Shown: positions 1 through 8,272, counted from the first letter of the stretch. The stretch is DNA of 64,000 nt from Peteryoungia rhizophila (GCF_004912145.1 NZ_STGT01000004.1:544451-608450); one strand, 5' to 3'. Translations and numbers: made by a program. The notes: generated from the letters alone by a model not told the origin.

Positions 1-347
1 ACGTCTCTCTCATTTCGTTTCGGGATGTCGAGATCGACATGCGGGGCCGTCGTGTAAGACGCGGGGGCAAGGAGGTCCGATTGACCCGGATCGAGTTCGA
101 GCTGCTCATCTTCTTCGCGCAAAACCCGATGACCGTCTTTTCACGCGAGGCGCTGATTGCCGGAGCTTGGCCGAAAGGGGTCTTCGTCGAACCACGCACG
201 GTCAACATCCATATCGGGCGGCTCAGGCGACGCCTGATGGAAAGCGGTGGAGGGAACCTGATCCGCACCGTGCGGGGGAGCGGCTATGCGCTGGATGAAA
301 CCGAGATGTCACGACAGGAGGAAAAAGCCCATGGTGACGAAGAGTGA
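1..347 (+). CDS. OmpR/PhoB-family response regulator, C-terminal part (5' end outside window)
   Basis: The reading frame is open from the left edge, so this is the end of a longer gene. The visible part is a winged-helix DNA-binding domain: a first beta-hairpin, then LTRIEFELL, the recognition-helix region VEPRTVNIHIGRLRRRL, and the closing IRTVRGSGYAL typical of OmpR/PhoB effector domains. The receiver domain, including the phospho-acceptor Asp, would lie upstream. As in this family, it probably activates or represses genes after phosphorylation by a sensor kinase. It overlaps the next gene by 17 nt, suggesting translational coupling. The partner kinase and target genes cannot be told from the window. 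Confidence 0.9.
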   Translation, partial: VSLISFRDVEIDMRGRRVRRGGKEVRLTRIEFELLIFFAQNPMTVFSREALIAGAWPKGVFVEPRTVNIHIGRLRRRLMESGGGNLIRTVRGSGYALDETEMSRQEEKAHGDEE

Positions 348-1698
348 ACCGTATGGCGATCGCATCCTGATGCGCGGCGGTAGCCTGGTCACAGGTGACG
401 GACGGACCTTCCTGGACTGCGCGTCCATCCGCATCCGCAAGGGTCTGATCATAGAAGTCATGGCCGGCATTCAGGATTGCGTGGAGGGTGAAACCGTGAT
501 CGCGACCGGTGGCGCATTAATGTTGCCGGGCTTCATCAACGGACACGCCCATGCGACCATTCTCGGCCCCTCCATGCCGAGTGGGTCGCAACCGCTGCCG
601 CCGACCGAGGTTGAATGGCAGCGCAATCGCCATCTTCTGTCGGGCACGACCTCGCTGATCAATGTCTGCGGTCTTGCCATGATGGACGAGCGTGACGGTC
701 AACTCGCGCCCCATCCCATGGACATCCACATGACGAGCGCCCATACGCCGCATTCGATTTCGGCGGCGGACCAGATCGATGGAAACGGGCTTTCCCCCCG
801 CCACAGGTCCGCACGTATCGAGGATCTCATCCGGGCAGGCTGCCGGGTCTTGGGCGAAGCGGGTGGCGGCCAGACACTCGGGGGCGGTGCGCAGGACTAT
901 CGCTTCATTCCAGATGCGATCGAAGAACGGACGGGTCAGCGGATCACCGTCCTGATGGCAAGGCGACTGAAGGAGGCGGTCCTTGGACGGAGACTGGACG
1001 GTGTATCGACCGCAAGCGATGGGGACCTGATGAACCTGGCTGAGGAAGCGCAGCTTCAAGACAGGATAACACCGCAGGCGCTGCGAAGCCTGCTCGAGGA
1101 AAGGGTGCTCGCCCCGGTAAAGAACGCACTTCTGGGCATCGAGGAGATTGCCGAGGCTGCCACCGAATTCGGGCTTCCTGCGATTTTTCATCACGCCGCG
1201 CCGACGGCAGCCACGCTGCTTTCACTGAAGAGACGCCTGCCGAATACGCGGATGATCGCAGCCCATGCCAATCATCCCTCGTTTCTGCCCGACGAGGCCG
1301 TCGAGACGGCACGTCAACTCAAGGCTCTCGGCGTCACGATCGACGTCTCGACACTCGACGTGATCGACACGAGGTTTCGCAATCGCCCCGACAATCTCGA
1401 CGTCCTGATCGAAGCTGGCTTGGTGGATACGATCTCTACCGATTATGCGGGCGGAGACTGGGACACGATCCCATCAGCCCTTCACAGAATGACAAGGGTG
1501 CACGGACAAAGCCTGCCGCAGGTGGCGGCACTTGCGACAGGCAATGTTGCGCGTGTCTTTCCCGAGATATTTGGCGATCGCGGTCTCATCGCACCCGGCA
1601 AAAGGGCAGATATCGTCATCACGGATCTGCACAATGTCTCCAAGGTTCGACATGTCTTCATAGCCGGAAAGGCCCACGTCCTTGATGGCCGGTTTTAG
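331..1698 (+). CDS. Amidohydrolase-superfamily metal-dependent hydrolase
   Basis: 455 aa. ATG 331 is chosen because AGGAGG at 316-321 lies 9 nt upstream; an in-frame ATG at 286 has no such site. The layout is that of the cyclic-amidohydrolase/dihydroorotase-like superfamily: an N-terminal beta-sandwich piece, the metal-binding HAH at residues 72-74 (FINGHAHATI), His287-His288, His312 and a late Asp371 (ISTDYAGG), then the C-terminal sandwich strand (GKRADIVITD...VFIAGKAHVLDG). These residues support a TIM-barrel hydrolase acting on an amide, ester or cyclic ring. The substrate is unknown. It overlaps the response-regulator gene, so the two are probably cotranscribed. Confidence 0.85.
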   Translation: MVTKSEPYGDRILMRGGSLVTGDGRTFLDCASIRIRKGLIIEVMAGIQDCVEGETVIATGGALMLPGFINGHAHATILGPSMPSGSQPLPPTEVEWQRNRHLLSGTTSLINVCGLAMMDERDGQLAPHPMDIHMTSAHTPHSISAADQIDGNGLSPRHRSARIEDLIRAGCRVLGEAGGGQTLGGGAQDYRFIPDAIEERTGQRITVLMARRLKEAVLGRRLDGVSTASDGDLMNLAEEAQLQDRITPQALRSLLEERVLAPVKNALLGIEEIAEAATEFGLPAIFHHAAPTAATLLSLKRRLPNTRMIAAHANHPSFLPDEAVETARQLKALGVTIDVSTLDVIDTRFRNRPDNLDVLIEAGLVDTISTDYAGGDWDTIPSALHRMTRVHGQSLPQVAALATGNVARVFPEIFGDRGLIAPGKRADIVITDLHNVSKVRHVFIAGKAHVLDGRF

Positions 1699-1772
1699 CC
1701 TGTCGCCATCATGTTTTCCAGATTTGGGCGACGGCCATCAGAGCTGGCTCGGGAGAGCTGCACAGCGGGTGG

Positions 1773-1925
1773 GTGGGGTTGTCCCAACGGTTTGATATGC
1801 ACGCAACCAGATTAGACAGTGGAAAGACCAGCTCCTTGAGGAACGCGACGACCGTTTTCGGCGATGAAGCGACGGAGCCGGCGGGTCCAACCGTCAATGT
1901 CAAACCACTGCACACCAGACATTCA
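1773..1925 (+). pseudogene. IS3-family OrfA transposase remnant (frameshifted fragment)
   Basis: Frame 1 reads GLSQRFDMHA, then loses sense and resumes as ATTVFGDEA followed by PTVNVKPLHT. A second frame supplies the missing piece, IRQWKDQLLEE. Spliced together these match the conserved middle of IS3-group OrfA proteins (...LAQ-FDVHA-QI--WK-QLLE-A--VFG.....VDVK-LHA-IG...). The fragment has at least two frameshifts and no start. Homology stops near 1925, just before the palindrome at 1938, so the element was cut by later rearrangement. The assignment is from remembered family sequence; a database search would confirm it. Confidence 0.6.
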
Positions 1926-1937
1926 ATCTTGCGACTT

Positions 1938-1982
1938 GTGCCCCAGTTATACTGTTTTTCAAAAACAGTATAACTGGGGCAC
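1938..1982. repeat. Perfect 22-bp inverted repeat, copy 1
   Basis: Two 22-bp arms (1938-1959 and 1961-1982) are perfect reverse complements around a single C at 1960. The inner half is GTTATACTGTTTTT and its complement. The same 14-bp arms recur at 2394-2422 in front of the intact nucleotidyltransferase gene. Each copy is followed within 8-15 bp by GAGCTTATG or AAGCTTATG plus related coding sequence, so the palindrome and gene start travelled together. TATACT inside the arm resembles a -10 box on both strands. An operator, self-occluding leader hairpin or mobile-element terminus are all possible. Confidence 0.85.
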
Positions 1983-1990
1983 ACAAGCTT

Positions 1991-2135
1991 ATGAAGTCCA
2001 TCGCGCGCGTGTATCAACGATGCTCACCAAGCTCGGGCGGCCGATTTGCCACCGAAGGTCGGTTCCCCCAGAAACCATCAAGGGTGCAAGTACTGGTATC
2101 TCGACATCCAGGATATGTCGATGATGACGACACGC
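1991..2135 (+). pseudogene. Decayed 5' fragment of a second GSU2403-type nucleotidyltransferase gene
   Basis: Nucleotides 1991-2135 align with the first about 190 nt of the intact gene at 2438. ATGAAGTC-ATCG, TGTATCA, GATGCTC-CC-AGCTCGG, CCGATTT, GGTCGGTTC and GCAAGTACTGGTA are shared in the same order. Relative to the intact copy there is a single-base loss near 2018, a deletion of about 25 nt near 2040 and further point changes, so no protein is made. Homology ends around 2110-2135. The fragment keeps the same upstream palindrome as the intact gene. Confidence 0.75.
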
Positions 2136-2390
2136 TCCCATGAGAATGGGAACGCCCGAATTGCCCGAAACTCCCGATTGGGGCGGCGCATCACTATCGC
2201 CCCGCAGCTTCACTATCCAGCCAGATTTTTGGCTGGAAGCCGGCCCCTCTCACACCTCAAGCCAACCCAACAATATGCGCGACGCGTTGGCAGGCGACTT
2301 TGCAGGCGCGGCGCCGGATAGGCGGGGGCAATGTTCGATTTCCTTTGAGGGCAGTAAGGCTTGCATCCTAGCTTGCGACCCAATCACCCG
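2136..2390. other. Spacer between the two nucleotidyltransferase copies; nothing recognised
   Basis: About 255 nt without a convincing gene. The plus-strand open frame here has no ribosome binding site and a composition unlike a real protein. No repeat or hairpin was found apart from those at its edges. Confidence 0.5.
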
Positions 2391-2393
2391 AGA

Positions 2394-2422
2394 GTTATAC
2401 TGTTTTTGAAAAACAGTATAAC
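2394..2422. repeat. Perfect 14-bp inverted repeat upstream of nucleotidyltransferase gene, copy 2
   Basis: Arms GTTATACTGTTTTT (2394-2407) and its complement (2409-2422) flank one G at 2408. It shares all 14 arm bases with the inner part of the palindrome at 1938-1982, and ends 15 bp before the proposed ATG at 2438. Preservation of a complete palindrome in front of both an intact and a decayed gene copy argues for a function tied to this gene, such as an operator or overlapping divergent promoters. Confidence 0.85.
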
Positions 2423-2437
2423 GTGGAATTCGAGCTT

Positions 2438-3532
2438 ATGAAGTCTATCGACCTCATGTATCAGACGATGCTCGCCGAGCTCGGTCAGCGTTCGCTTGAC
2501 GCCGCATGGACAGCCGATTTCCCCCCGGAGGGTCGGTTCACCCCTGCGAACATAAAGGGCCGCAAGTACTGGTACTTCGACATCCCGGATGGACATGGTG
2601 GTACGAAACGCCGTTACGTAGGTCCTGCACAAGATCCGGATATCGCGCAGCGTGTGGCTGATCACAAGCGAGACAAGGACGATCTGCGCGCTCGCAGGCG
2701 CCTGGTAAATACCCTGACCCGCGAAGGTGGGATGATTGCTCCAGAGGCCATGTCGGGGGACATTGTCGAGGCTCTCGCTGATGGCGGTCTCTTTCGTCTC
2801 CGGGGTGTGCTCATCGGAACTGTCGCATTTCAGTGCTATTCGGGCCTACTGGGCGTGCGCCTACCCATTGCTGCAATCCTCACCGGCGACGCGGATATCG
2901 CCCAGGACTATGCTATCAGCCGAGAGGTTCAAGACAGCCTTCCTCCGATCCTTGAGTTGCTGCAGAAGGTCGACGCCACCTTCCGTCCAGTACCACACCG
3001 ATCAGGTTCCGCAGCCTCATCGGCATTTCAGAATGCCGACGGCTATAGGGTTGAGTTCCTGACATCGAACCGTGGTTCGAATGACTTCATCGACCAGCCG
3101 GCGAAGATGCCCGCCCTTGGTGGCGCCAGCGCCGATCCACTACGCTTCCTCGACTTCCTGATCAGGGAACCCGTCAGGACGATGCTGCTTCACCGAAGCG
3201 GGGTCCCCGTTGTGGTCCCTGATCCATCCCGGTACGCGATCCACAAGCTGATCGTCGCCAGCCGCCGACACACCGACGGGCAGGGGCCGGCAAAGCGAGA
3301 GAAGGACATTCGTCAAGCAGCTCTGCTCTTTGAAGCCCTGCAGCAGACAAGGCGAACAACTGATCTGGCGCTCGTCTATAACGAAGCTTGGGAGCGCGGG
3401 CCTGCGTGGCAAGACGGTATTCGAACCGGGGCGGGGATGCTGCCGGCACAAGATGCCGAGCGGCTCCAGACGATCCTGATGGAAGGGGCAAAGAAGAACC
3501 GCGAAGATATTCAACTTCCGTTCGGCGAATAA
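2438..3532 (+). CDS. GSU2403-family nucleotidyltransferase-fold protein
   Basis: 364 aa from ATG 2438; an in-frame GTG at 2423 abuts the palindrome, but the paralogous fragment at 1991 also begins at the equivalent ATG. The protein matches my memory of the GSU2403/NTP_transf_8 family. After an N-terminal helical region with GRKYWYFDIP (41-50), a core region carries LRGVLIGTVAFQCYSGLLGV and the TGDADIAQD motif (149-157), whose Asp151 and Asp153 are candidate metal ligands of a polymerase-beta-like fold. A C-terminal part (RYAIHKLIVA...) recalls AbiEii-like nucleotidyltransferases. The target is unknown. It sits alone in accessory DNA beside an IS remnant, with no recognisable antitoxin neighbour. 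Confidence 0.75.
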   Translation: MKSIDLMYQTMLAELGQRSLDAAWTADFPPEGRFTPANIKGRKYWYFDIPDGHGGTKRRYVGPAQDPDIAQRVADHKRDKDDLRARRRLVNTLTREGGMIAPEAMSGDIVEALADGGLFRLRGVLIGTVAFQCYSGLLGVRLPIAAILTGDADIAQDYAISREVQDSLPPILELLQKVDATFRPVPHRSGSAASSAFQNADGYRVEFLTSNRGSNDFIDQPAKMPALGGASADPLRFLDFLIREPVRTMLLHRSGVPVVVPDPSRYAIHKLIVASRRHTDGQGPAKREKDIRQAALLFEALQQTRRTTDLALVYNEAWERGPAWQDGIRTGAGMLPAQDAERLQTILMEGAKKNREDIQLPFGE

Positions 3533-4073
3533 GCTGCCCTCACATGATGGCACCACCATGGCTGCGGAAGGGCTGGAGCCAAGCAATAGCGCAGAATGGT
3601 CGGGGATACGGCTGGGTCCTTCGTGCAACGGAGATCAGAGCCGGCCGCAGCGCGTCACATTTGCGAGGCTTTCAAACCTTTGCCCGCATGAGTGCCCGGA
3701 CAGACCGAGAAGCCGAGCAACGCGCCGGGGGCCGTGGCTCAAAGTGGGGCGGCACGCCCTCGGATAGAACGGCGACAGTCATTCAACCGTCACGGAGCGA
3801 TGCAATGGCATGCGGACCCCGCGGGATAGGCTTGCCTCGTGGCCGGGACCAGGGACAATATCTGCAAGGGCTTGGACAACCAGCAGGCAAAAGGACGCGG
3901 CTCAGACGGTCATCGATGATGATGCTCCATGCCCGCCTGGACCTCAGCTTGACTGATCGAAGGGATACGCAAGGACATGAAGACCAATCAGCCACAGTCG
4001 CTCGACCAGGATGAGGTCGGCCCCTGCCGACCGCATGCTCACGGATCATACTCTCCTTTTCCGGCAGCGTGTC
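3533..4073. other. 540-nt region without a recognised gene
   Basis: Several open frames cross this stretch on both strands, but none has a ribosome binding site or a recognisable protein. No strong hairpin was seen. It separates the nucleotidyltransferase gene from the LacI regulator and probably holds the promoter of the latter. Confidence 0.5.
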
Positions 4074-5096
4074 ATGCGCCGGAATAACTCGCCCCTCTTT
4101 GTCAGCGCCAAGGCGGTCGCCGAGCGGGCGGGTGTGTCCCGCTCCGCCGTGTCGCGCACCTTCACCGATGGCGCGAGTGTATCAGAGGAGACGCGGCGCA
4201 AGGTGATCGAGGCGGCTGAAGCGCTCGGCTACCATGTCAACCATCTCGCCCGGCAGTTGCGCGAGCGCAGCAATATCGTCTGCCTCATTGTTTCGGATCT
4301 CACAACGCCCGTGAGGGCTGCGATGGTAGATCACCTCACCCGCAAACTTCAGGCGGCCGGGAAGATCACCGTGGTCCTGAACACGGAAAGCGATGAGGCA
4401 AGCGTCAATCACGCCCTCAAACTGACCCTTCACTACCGTGCCGACGCCACGGTCGTTCTCTCCGGAACGCCCTCGATTGCGCTGGTGAAGACAGCCCTCA
4501 GCAACGGACAGCAGGTCGTCCTGATCAATCGTGATGACCGTCTGGAAGGATGCGACATCGTCGGCCTCGACAATGCGACTGCCGCGAGGGAAGCGCTCTT
4601 CCTGCTACGCCGAGCGGGGTGTAGGCGGGTCGGGCTCCTGACATCTGCGGCGCGCACGCCAAGCCTGGTCGAACGCGAACAGCATTTCCTGGCGGCTGCC
4701 TCCACCGAGGGGCTTTCCGTCGTCACGCTTGAGGCTGAGGCAACCAGCTACGGCGCCGGCCTGCAATCCGCCAAAAGGGCCTTTGCGAGATCCGATCCTC
4801 CCGACGGTGTCTTTTGCGTGACGGATCTGCTGGCTCTTGGCTTCATGGACGGCGCGCGCCATGAATTCGGACTTTGCATCCCTAAGGACCTCTGCGTCAT
4901 CGGTTTCGACAATATAGAGCAGGCGTCCTGGGAGGCCTATCGTCTGACCACCTTCGAGCAGCCGCTCGAGAAGATCGCAAACCATGTCGTGTCGCTTCTG
5001 GTGGGCACGGACTTGTCCGTGCCGCAGGCAATGCGCAGCGCAGTCTTCGAACCGGTCGCGATCTGGAGACGCTCGGTTCGTCACCATCCGATCTGA
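4074..5096 (+). CDS. LacI-family transcriptional regulator
   Basis: 340 aa from ATG 4074; in-frame ATGs at 4011 and 4035 would add unconserved residues, and no start has a strong ribosome binding site. Residues 10-60 form the LacI-type HTH and hinge: VSAKAVAERAGVSRSAVSRTF, then VSEETRRKVIEAAEALGYHVN. A periplasmic-binding-protein-like sensor domain follows (LIVSDLTTP..., DGVFCVTDLLALGFMDGARH, CVIGFDNIEQASW). It lies directly upstream of and parallel to the ABC operon. Two LacI-type palindromes lie in the gap at 5144 and 5224. It is therefore the likely repressor of that operon, with the imported compound or a breakdown product as inducer. Confidence 0.9.
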   Translation: MRRNNSPLFVSAKAVAERAGVSRSAVSRTFTDGASVSEETRRKVIEAAEALGYHVNHLARQLRERSNIVCLIVSDLTTPVRAAMVDHLTRKLQAAGKITVVLNTESDEASVNHALKLTLHYRADATVVLSGTPSIALVKTALSNGQQVVLINRDDRLEGCDIVGLDNATAAREALFLLRRAGCRRVGLLTSAARTPSLVEREQHFLAAASTEGLSVVTLEAEATSYGAGLQSAKRAFARSDPPDGVFCVTDLLALGFMDGARHEFGLCIPKDLCVIGFDNIEQASWEAYRLTTFEQPLEKIANHVVSLLVGTDLSVPQAMRSAVFEPVAIWRRSVRHHPI

Positions 5097-5143
5097 TCCC
5101 TCCACCCGCATAGATCCAGGCGCCCTGAACCATTCGAACGGAC

Positions 5144-5161
5144 AATGCACGCATGTGCATT
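5144..5161. promoter_or_regulatory. LacI-type operator candidate 1
   Basis: AATGCACGCATGTGCATT has 7-bp perfect arms around GCAT. Its core TGCACGCATGTGCA is identical to that of the site at 5224-5239. It lies 48 bp after the LacI gene and about 255 bp before the SBP start. LacI-family operators are typically 14-20 bp dyads of this type. Confidence 0.65.
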
Positions 5162-5183
5162 GCTTCAGTGTCATCAAAGCTTC

Positions 5184-5415
5184 GTCTAACGCCCCTAGTT
5201 AAGACTGCGCTGGGCGATCCGGATTGCACGCATGTGCAAGCGGATGGCGCCGTCCTTGCCGGTTGACAGTCAATGCCAGCTCGGCGGCCGTGTCCGAAGC
5301 AGTTTTCCGGGAGGCGTGATCTCTCCAGCCCTTCTCGTCCAGGGCCGGCGATCGGCCTTCGGGGGTTTTGACCGTGAGCCGACGTCTAAGGGCGCGGCAA
5401 CCAAGGGAGAAGACG
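5184..5415 (+). promoter_or_regulatory. Leader of the ABC operon, also present as a decayed copy at 13917
   Basis: This 5' region shares ordered blocks with 13917-14105: TCGTCTAACGCCC, GACTGCGCTG, CGAAGCAG-TTT, TCTC-CCAGCCCT, CCTTCGGG, GAGCCGACGT and GGCAACCAAGG, followed by the first codons of the SBP gene. The second operator-like palindrome is inside this copy but not clearly in the other. It may be only a duplicated promoter and 5' untranslated region, or may contain a structured RNA; two copies cannot decide. Confidence 0.55.
5224..5239. promoter_or_regulatory. LacI-type operator candidate 2
   Basis: TTGCACGCATGTGCAA repeats the 14-bp core of the first site. The centres are 79 bp apart, about 7.5 helical turns. 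Two identical operators between a LacI gene and its probable target operon suggest repression by looping or cooperative binding. Confidence 0.65.
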
Positions 5416-6567
5416 ATGAAGCGTCGCGCATTCCTGATTTCCACCGCCGGCTCCGTTGCCGGCATGATGATCCTGCCGAAGCTGTCCTTAGCAGCCGAGG
5501 GCCAGATCGACTGGTACACCGGCTCCGATGCCAATGTACTCGATTTCTGGACCAACACCGTCAAGCCGGCTTTCGAAGCAGCGAATGCCGGCGTGAAGCT
5601 CAACCTCGTCGATGCTGGTGACAATGCCGGTGTCCAGGCGATTGCCGAGCGTGCCATCGCTGCGATGCAGACGAATACGGACCCGCAGGCTGATTATTTC
5701 GAGCACACGGATCCGCGTCTTCCCAACGGCGCGATCGAAGCCGGCCTCTACGTCAACATGAAGGAAGCTGGCCTGTCGAACTATGCGAAGGTCAATCCGC
5801 TCGCGATCGACAGCGACTTCTCACTCCCCTATCGCGGCAGCCAGGTCCTTCTGGCCTATGACACGACCAAACTCTCGGCTGCCGATGCGCCAAAGACCTG
5901 GGACGCTCTGGTCGCCTGGATCAAGGCGAACCCCGGTCAGTTCGTCTATAACCGTCCCGACAAGGGTGGTTCGGGCGGCAATTTCGTTCGTCGTGCGATC
6001 CACCAGGCAAACGGTCTCGACCCCAAGGCCTTCACGGTCGACAACTATACCGAAGCCTTCGGCAATGAGGCACTCGGCAAGGCCTGGGACCTGCTCAAGG
6101 ATATCTCCCCGGCCCTTTACGACAATGGCGCCTATTCCTCCGGCAATACTCAGTCGATCCAGTTGCTTGCCCAGGGCGTGGTCACCATGACGCCTGTCTG
6201 GTCCGACCAGATCCTCCAGGCAATTGACCAGGGCGTGCTGCCGGAGACAACGGGTATCGTGCAGCTCCAGGATCTGGCTTTGTGCGGCAATTTCTCGCGT
6301 GCCGTGGTGCTGAGCAATGGCAGGAATCGTGATGCAGCGCTGAAGCTGGCCGACTTCATGCTGACTGAAGAAATCCAGGGTGCCATTCTGTCAGAGCTCG
6401 GCGGCTTCCCCGGCGTGAGCTGGGACCATGTTTCCGCCGATCTGCGCGAGAAGTTCGCCGACATCATTCCGAGCAGCATCCCGACCTTCCCGTCGGGTGC
6501 CTGGGAAGTTGCGATCAATGACGGATGGTACCGCAACGTGGCACCGACCATCGACCGGAAGTCGTGA
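5416..6567 (+). CDS. ABC transporter solute-binding protein (family 1), Tat-type signal
   Basis: 383 aa. ATG 5416 follows AAGGGAGA by 5 nt. The N-terminus MKRRAFLISTAGSVAGMMIL has a twin-arginine-like KRRAFL and a hydrophobic core, with probable cleavage near SLAAEG; export by Tat is likely. The mature part resembles family 1 binding proteins of the Fe3+/spermidine/phosphonate group (IDWYTGSDANVLDFW, then FPSGAWEVAINDGWY). As first gene of the operon it captures the substrate in the periplasm. The enzymes encoded downstream suggest a phosphodiester or sugar-phosphate-like ligand, which is inference. Confidence 0.88.
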   Translation: MKRRAFLISTAGSVAGMMILPKLSLAAEGQIDWYTGSDANVLDFWTNTVKPAFEAANAGVKLNLVDAGDNAGVQAIAERAIAAMQTNTDPQADYFEHTDPRLPNGAIEAGLYVNMKEAGLSNYAKVNPLAIDSDFSLPYRGSQVLLAYDTTKLSAADAPKTWDALVAWIKANPGQFVYNRPDKGGSGGNFVRRAIHQANGLDPKAFTVDNYTEAFGNEALGKAWDLLKDISPALYDNGAYSSGNTQSIQLLAQGVVTMTPVWSDQILQAIDQGVLPETTGIVQLQDLALCGNFSRAVVLSNGRNRDAALKLADFMLTEEIQGAILSELGGFPGVSWDHVSADLREKFADIIPSSIPTFPSGAWEVAINDGWYRNVAPTIDRKS

Positions 6568-6575
6568 GGACAGGC

Positions 6576-7442
6576 GTGACACTGTCTGGCATGTCAGCCA
6601 AGAAATCGGGCAGGGGGCTTATCGGCCTCCTGCTCGTCGCCTTGCCGGTTTCACTCGTCGGCTGGCTGGTGATCTGGCCGATCATCAGTGCCGTCCTGCG
6701 GACCGTGTGGCGAAGCACTCCCGAGGGCACAGTTGGCTTCGACCTGTCGAGTTACATATTTTTCTTTTCGGATGCCTATAGTCTCAACAATCTCAGCCTG
6801 ACGCTCTGGACCACGGGCGTCTGCGCCCTGCTGCTGCTCATCGTGTCGCTGCCGATTGCACTTTATCTGCGGTTTGCCAGAGGCGGCATCGCGTCTTACG
6901 TGCAGGCGCTTGCAATCCTGCCGATCTTCGTGCCGTCGATCATCCTCGCCTATGCGCTGATCCGCGTCCTGGGCCCGAACGGCATGGTGGACCTTCTCCT
7001 GAATTTTGCCGACCTCCCCAAGCTGCGCACGCCCTATCTTACGCCCTGGGGCCCGGTCATTGGACTGGTCTGGGACAATATCCCACTGACGGTCCTCATT
7101 CTTCTTTCGGGTCTCGGATCGGTCGGCAATATGGCAATCGAGGCGGCGCGTGACGTCGGTGCAAGCCGAATTCAGGTGCTTTGGCACATCATCCTGCCAC
7201 AGATCACCAATTCTATCCTGGTCGCGCTTTCCTTCGCAGTGCTCGGCATCTTCTCGGCCTTCACGCTGCCTTATCTGCTGGGACCTGCCTCGCCAGAGAT
7301 GATGGGACCCTTCATGCAGCGCACCTTCCGGGACCTGAACGATCCCGTCAGTGCCATCACGCAGGCCGTCATCACCTTCGGCTTCTGCATTGTCTTCGGC
7401 CTGTTTTACGTGCGGTCGGTCGCCCGCAATCAGGGGAAATGA
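6576..7442 (+). CDS. ABC transporter permease
   Basis: 288 aa from GTG 6576, which has GAGGA at 6566-6570; ATG 6591 (MSAKKSGRG) is an alternative without a close site. About six membrane segments, starting with LIGLLLVALPVSLVGWLVIW. The cytoplasmic EAA loop reads EAARDVGASRIQVLWHIILP, the contact with the ATPase. It begins 9 nt after the binding-protein stop and is followed 5 nt later by the second permease, so all are one transcript. It forms the membrane channel with the next gene product. Confidence 0.9.
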   Translation: MTLSGMSAKKSGRGLIGLLLVALPVSLVGWLVIWPIISAVLRTVWRSTPEGTVGFDLSSYIFFFSDAYSLNNLSLTLWTTGVCALLLLIVSLPIALYLRFARGGIASYVQALAILPIFVPSIILAYALIRVLGPNGMVDLLLNFADLPKLRTPYLTPWGPVIGLVWDNIPLTVLILLSGLGSVGNMAIEAARDVGASRIQVLWHIILPQITNSILVALSFAVLGIFSAFTLPYLLGPASPEMMGPFMQRTFRDLNDPVSAITQAVITFGFCIVFGLFYVRSVARNQGK

Positions 7443-7447
7443 GGACC

Positions 7448-8272
7448 ATGCGCGAACCCCTAGCCAAACCACGTCCGTTTGACAGCACCGGCATTCTGCT
7501 TGCCCTTGTGCTCACGATCGTGGTTGTTCTTCCGCTCCTGGTCGTCGGCGTCTGGGCCTTTACCGAGGTCTGGCGCTATCCCAATGTGCTTCCGCAACAA
7601 TTCGGTCTGCGTTTTTGGGAGCAGACGCTGAACCGCTCGGATGTGTGGAATGCGCTTTGGCTCAGCCTCACACTTTCGGCCGTCGTCACACTGGCGTCTG
7701 CCATTATCTGCCTTCCGGCCGCCTACGCTTTTGCACGGATGCGGTTCCCGGGCCGGGACCTCCTGTTCTTCTCATTTCTTGCCGGGCATGCCTTCCCGAA
7801 GTTCGGGCTTCTTGTGGCAATCGCTGCCATCTTCCTGCAACTCGACCTCATCGGCACTTTCTGGGGCGTTGCCCTGATCCAGCTCGTCAACACGCTGATG
7901 TTCATGATCTGGATCCCGGTTGCGGCTTTCCAGGCGGTCGACCGGCGCATGGAAGAGGCCGCCCGCGATGTGGGCGCCGGCCCGTTTCGCGTCTTCTGGT
8001 CGATTACCCTGCCACAGGCAGCCCCCACGATCGCGGCGGCACTGCTCCTGACCTTCGTCGGCACCTTCTATGAAACGGAGGGCGCCTGGCTGATCGGCGC
8101 GCCGGGCATTCGCACCATGCCCGTTCTAATGATCAGCTTCATCAACAACCAGATGGTCATCCAGTTTGGTGCGGTCTTGTCCGTCATGCTCTGGGTCCCG
8201 TCCTCCATCGCCCTGATGTTCGCCCGGAGCGTCATCGGCGGCAACGCCTTCGCCAGGGGGTTCGGGGGATGA
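7448..8272 (+). CDS. ABC transporter permease
   Basis: 274 aa from ATG 7448, preceded by GAGGA. Six predicted membrane segments (ILLALVLTIVVVLPLLVVGV, LSAVVTLASAIICLPAAYAF and others) and the EAA loop EEAARDVGAGPFRVFWSITLP. It is the second inner-membrane subunit of the importer, paired with the preceding permease. Its FARMRFPGRD segment is typical of the CysW/MalG side of such pairs. Confidence 0.9.
   Translation: MREPLAKPRPFDSTGILLALVLTIVVVLPLLVVGVWAFTEVWRYPNVLPQQFGLRFWEQTLNRSDVWNALWLSLTLSAVVTLASAIICLPAAYAFARMRFPGRDLLFFSFLAGHAFPKFGLLVAIAAIFLQLDLIGTFWGVALIQLVNTLMFMIWIPVAAFQAVDRRMEEAARDVGAGPFRVFWSITLPQAAPTIAAALLLTFVGTFYETEGAWLIGAPGIRTMPVLMISFINNQMVIQFGAVLSVMLWVPSSIALMFARSVIGGNAFARGFGG

Noticed and set aside
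517..1194. Long leftward open frame inside the amidohydrolase gene
   Set aside because: It has no ribosome binding site or recognisable protein and lies antisense to a clear enzyme gene; high GC content explains it.
2140..2409. Possible 89-aa protein between the nucleotidyltransferase copies
   Set aside because: No start signal or family resemblance, and it runs into the palindrome; treated as non-coding spacer.
2394..2422. LexA-box reading of the palindrome
   Set aside because: CTGT...ACAG is present but with 9 bp between, not the E. coli 8, and rhizobial LexA uses a different GAAC/GTTC-type box.
5144..5161. tra-box reading of the AATGCACGCATGTGCATT palindrome
   Set aside because: It does not match the 18-bp Ti tra box and a second identical core lies in a LacI-operon gap, which fits LacI control better.
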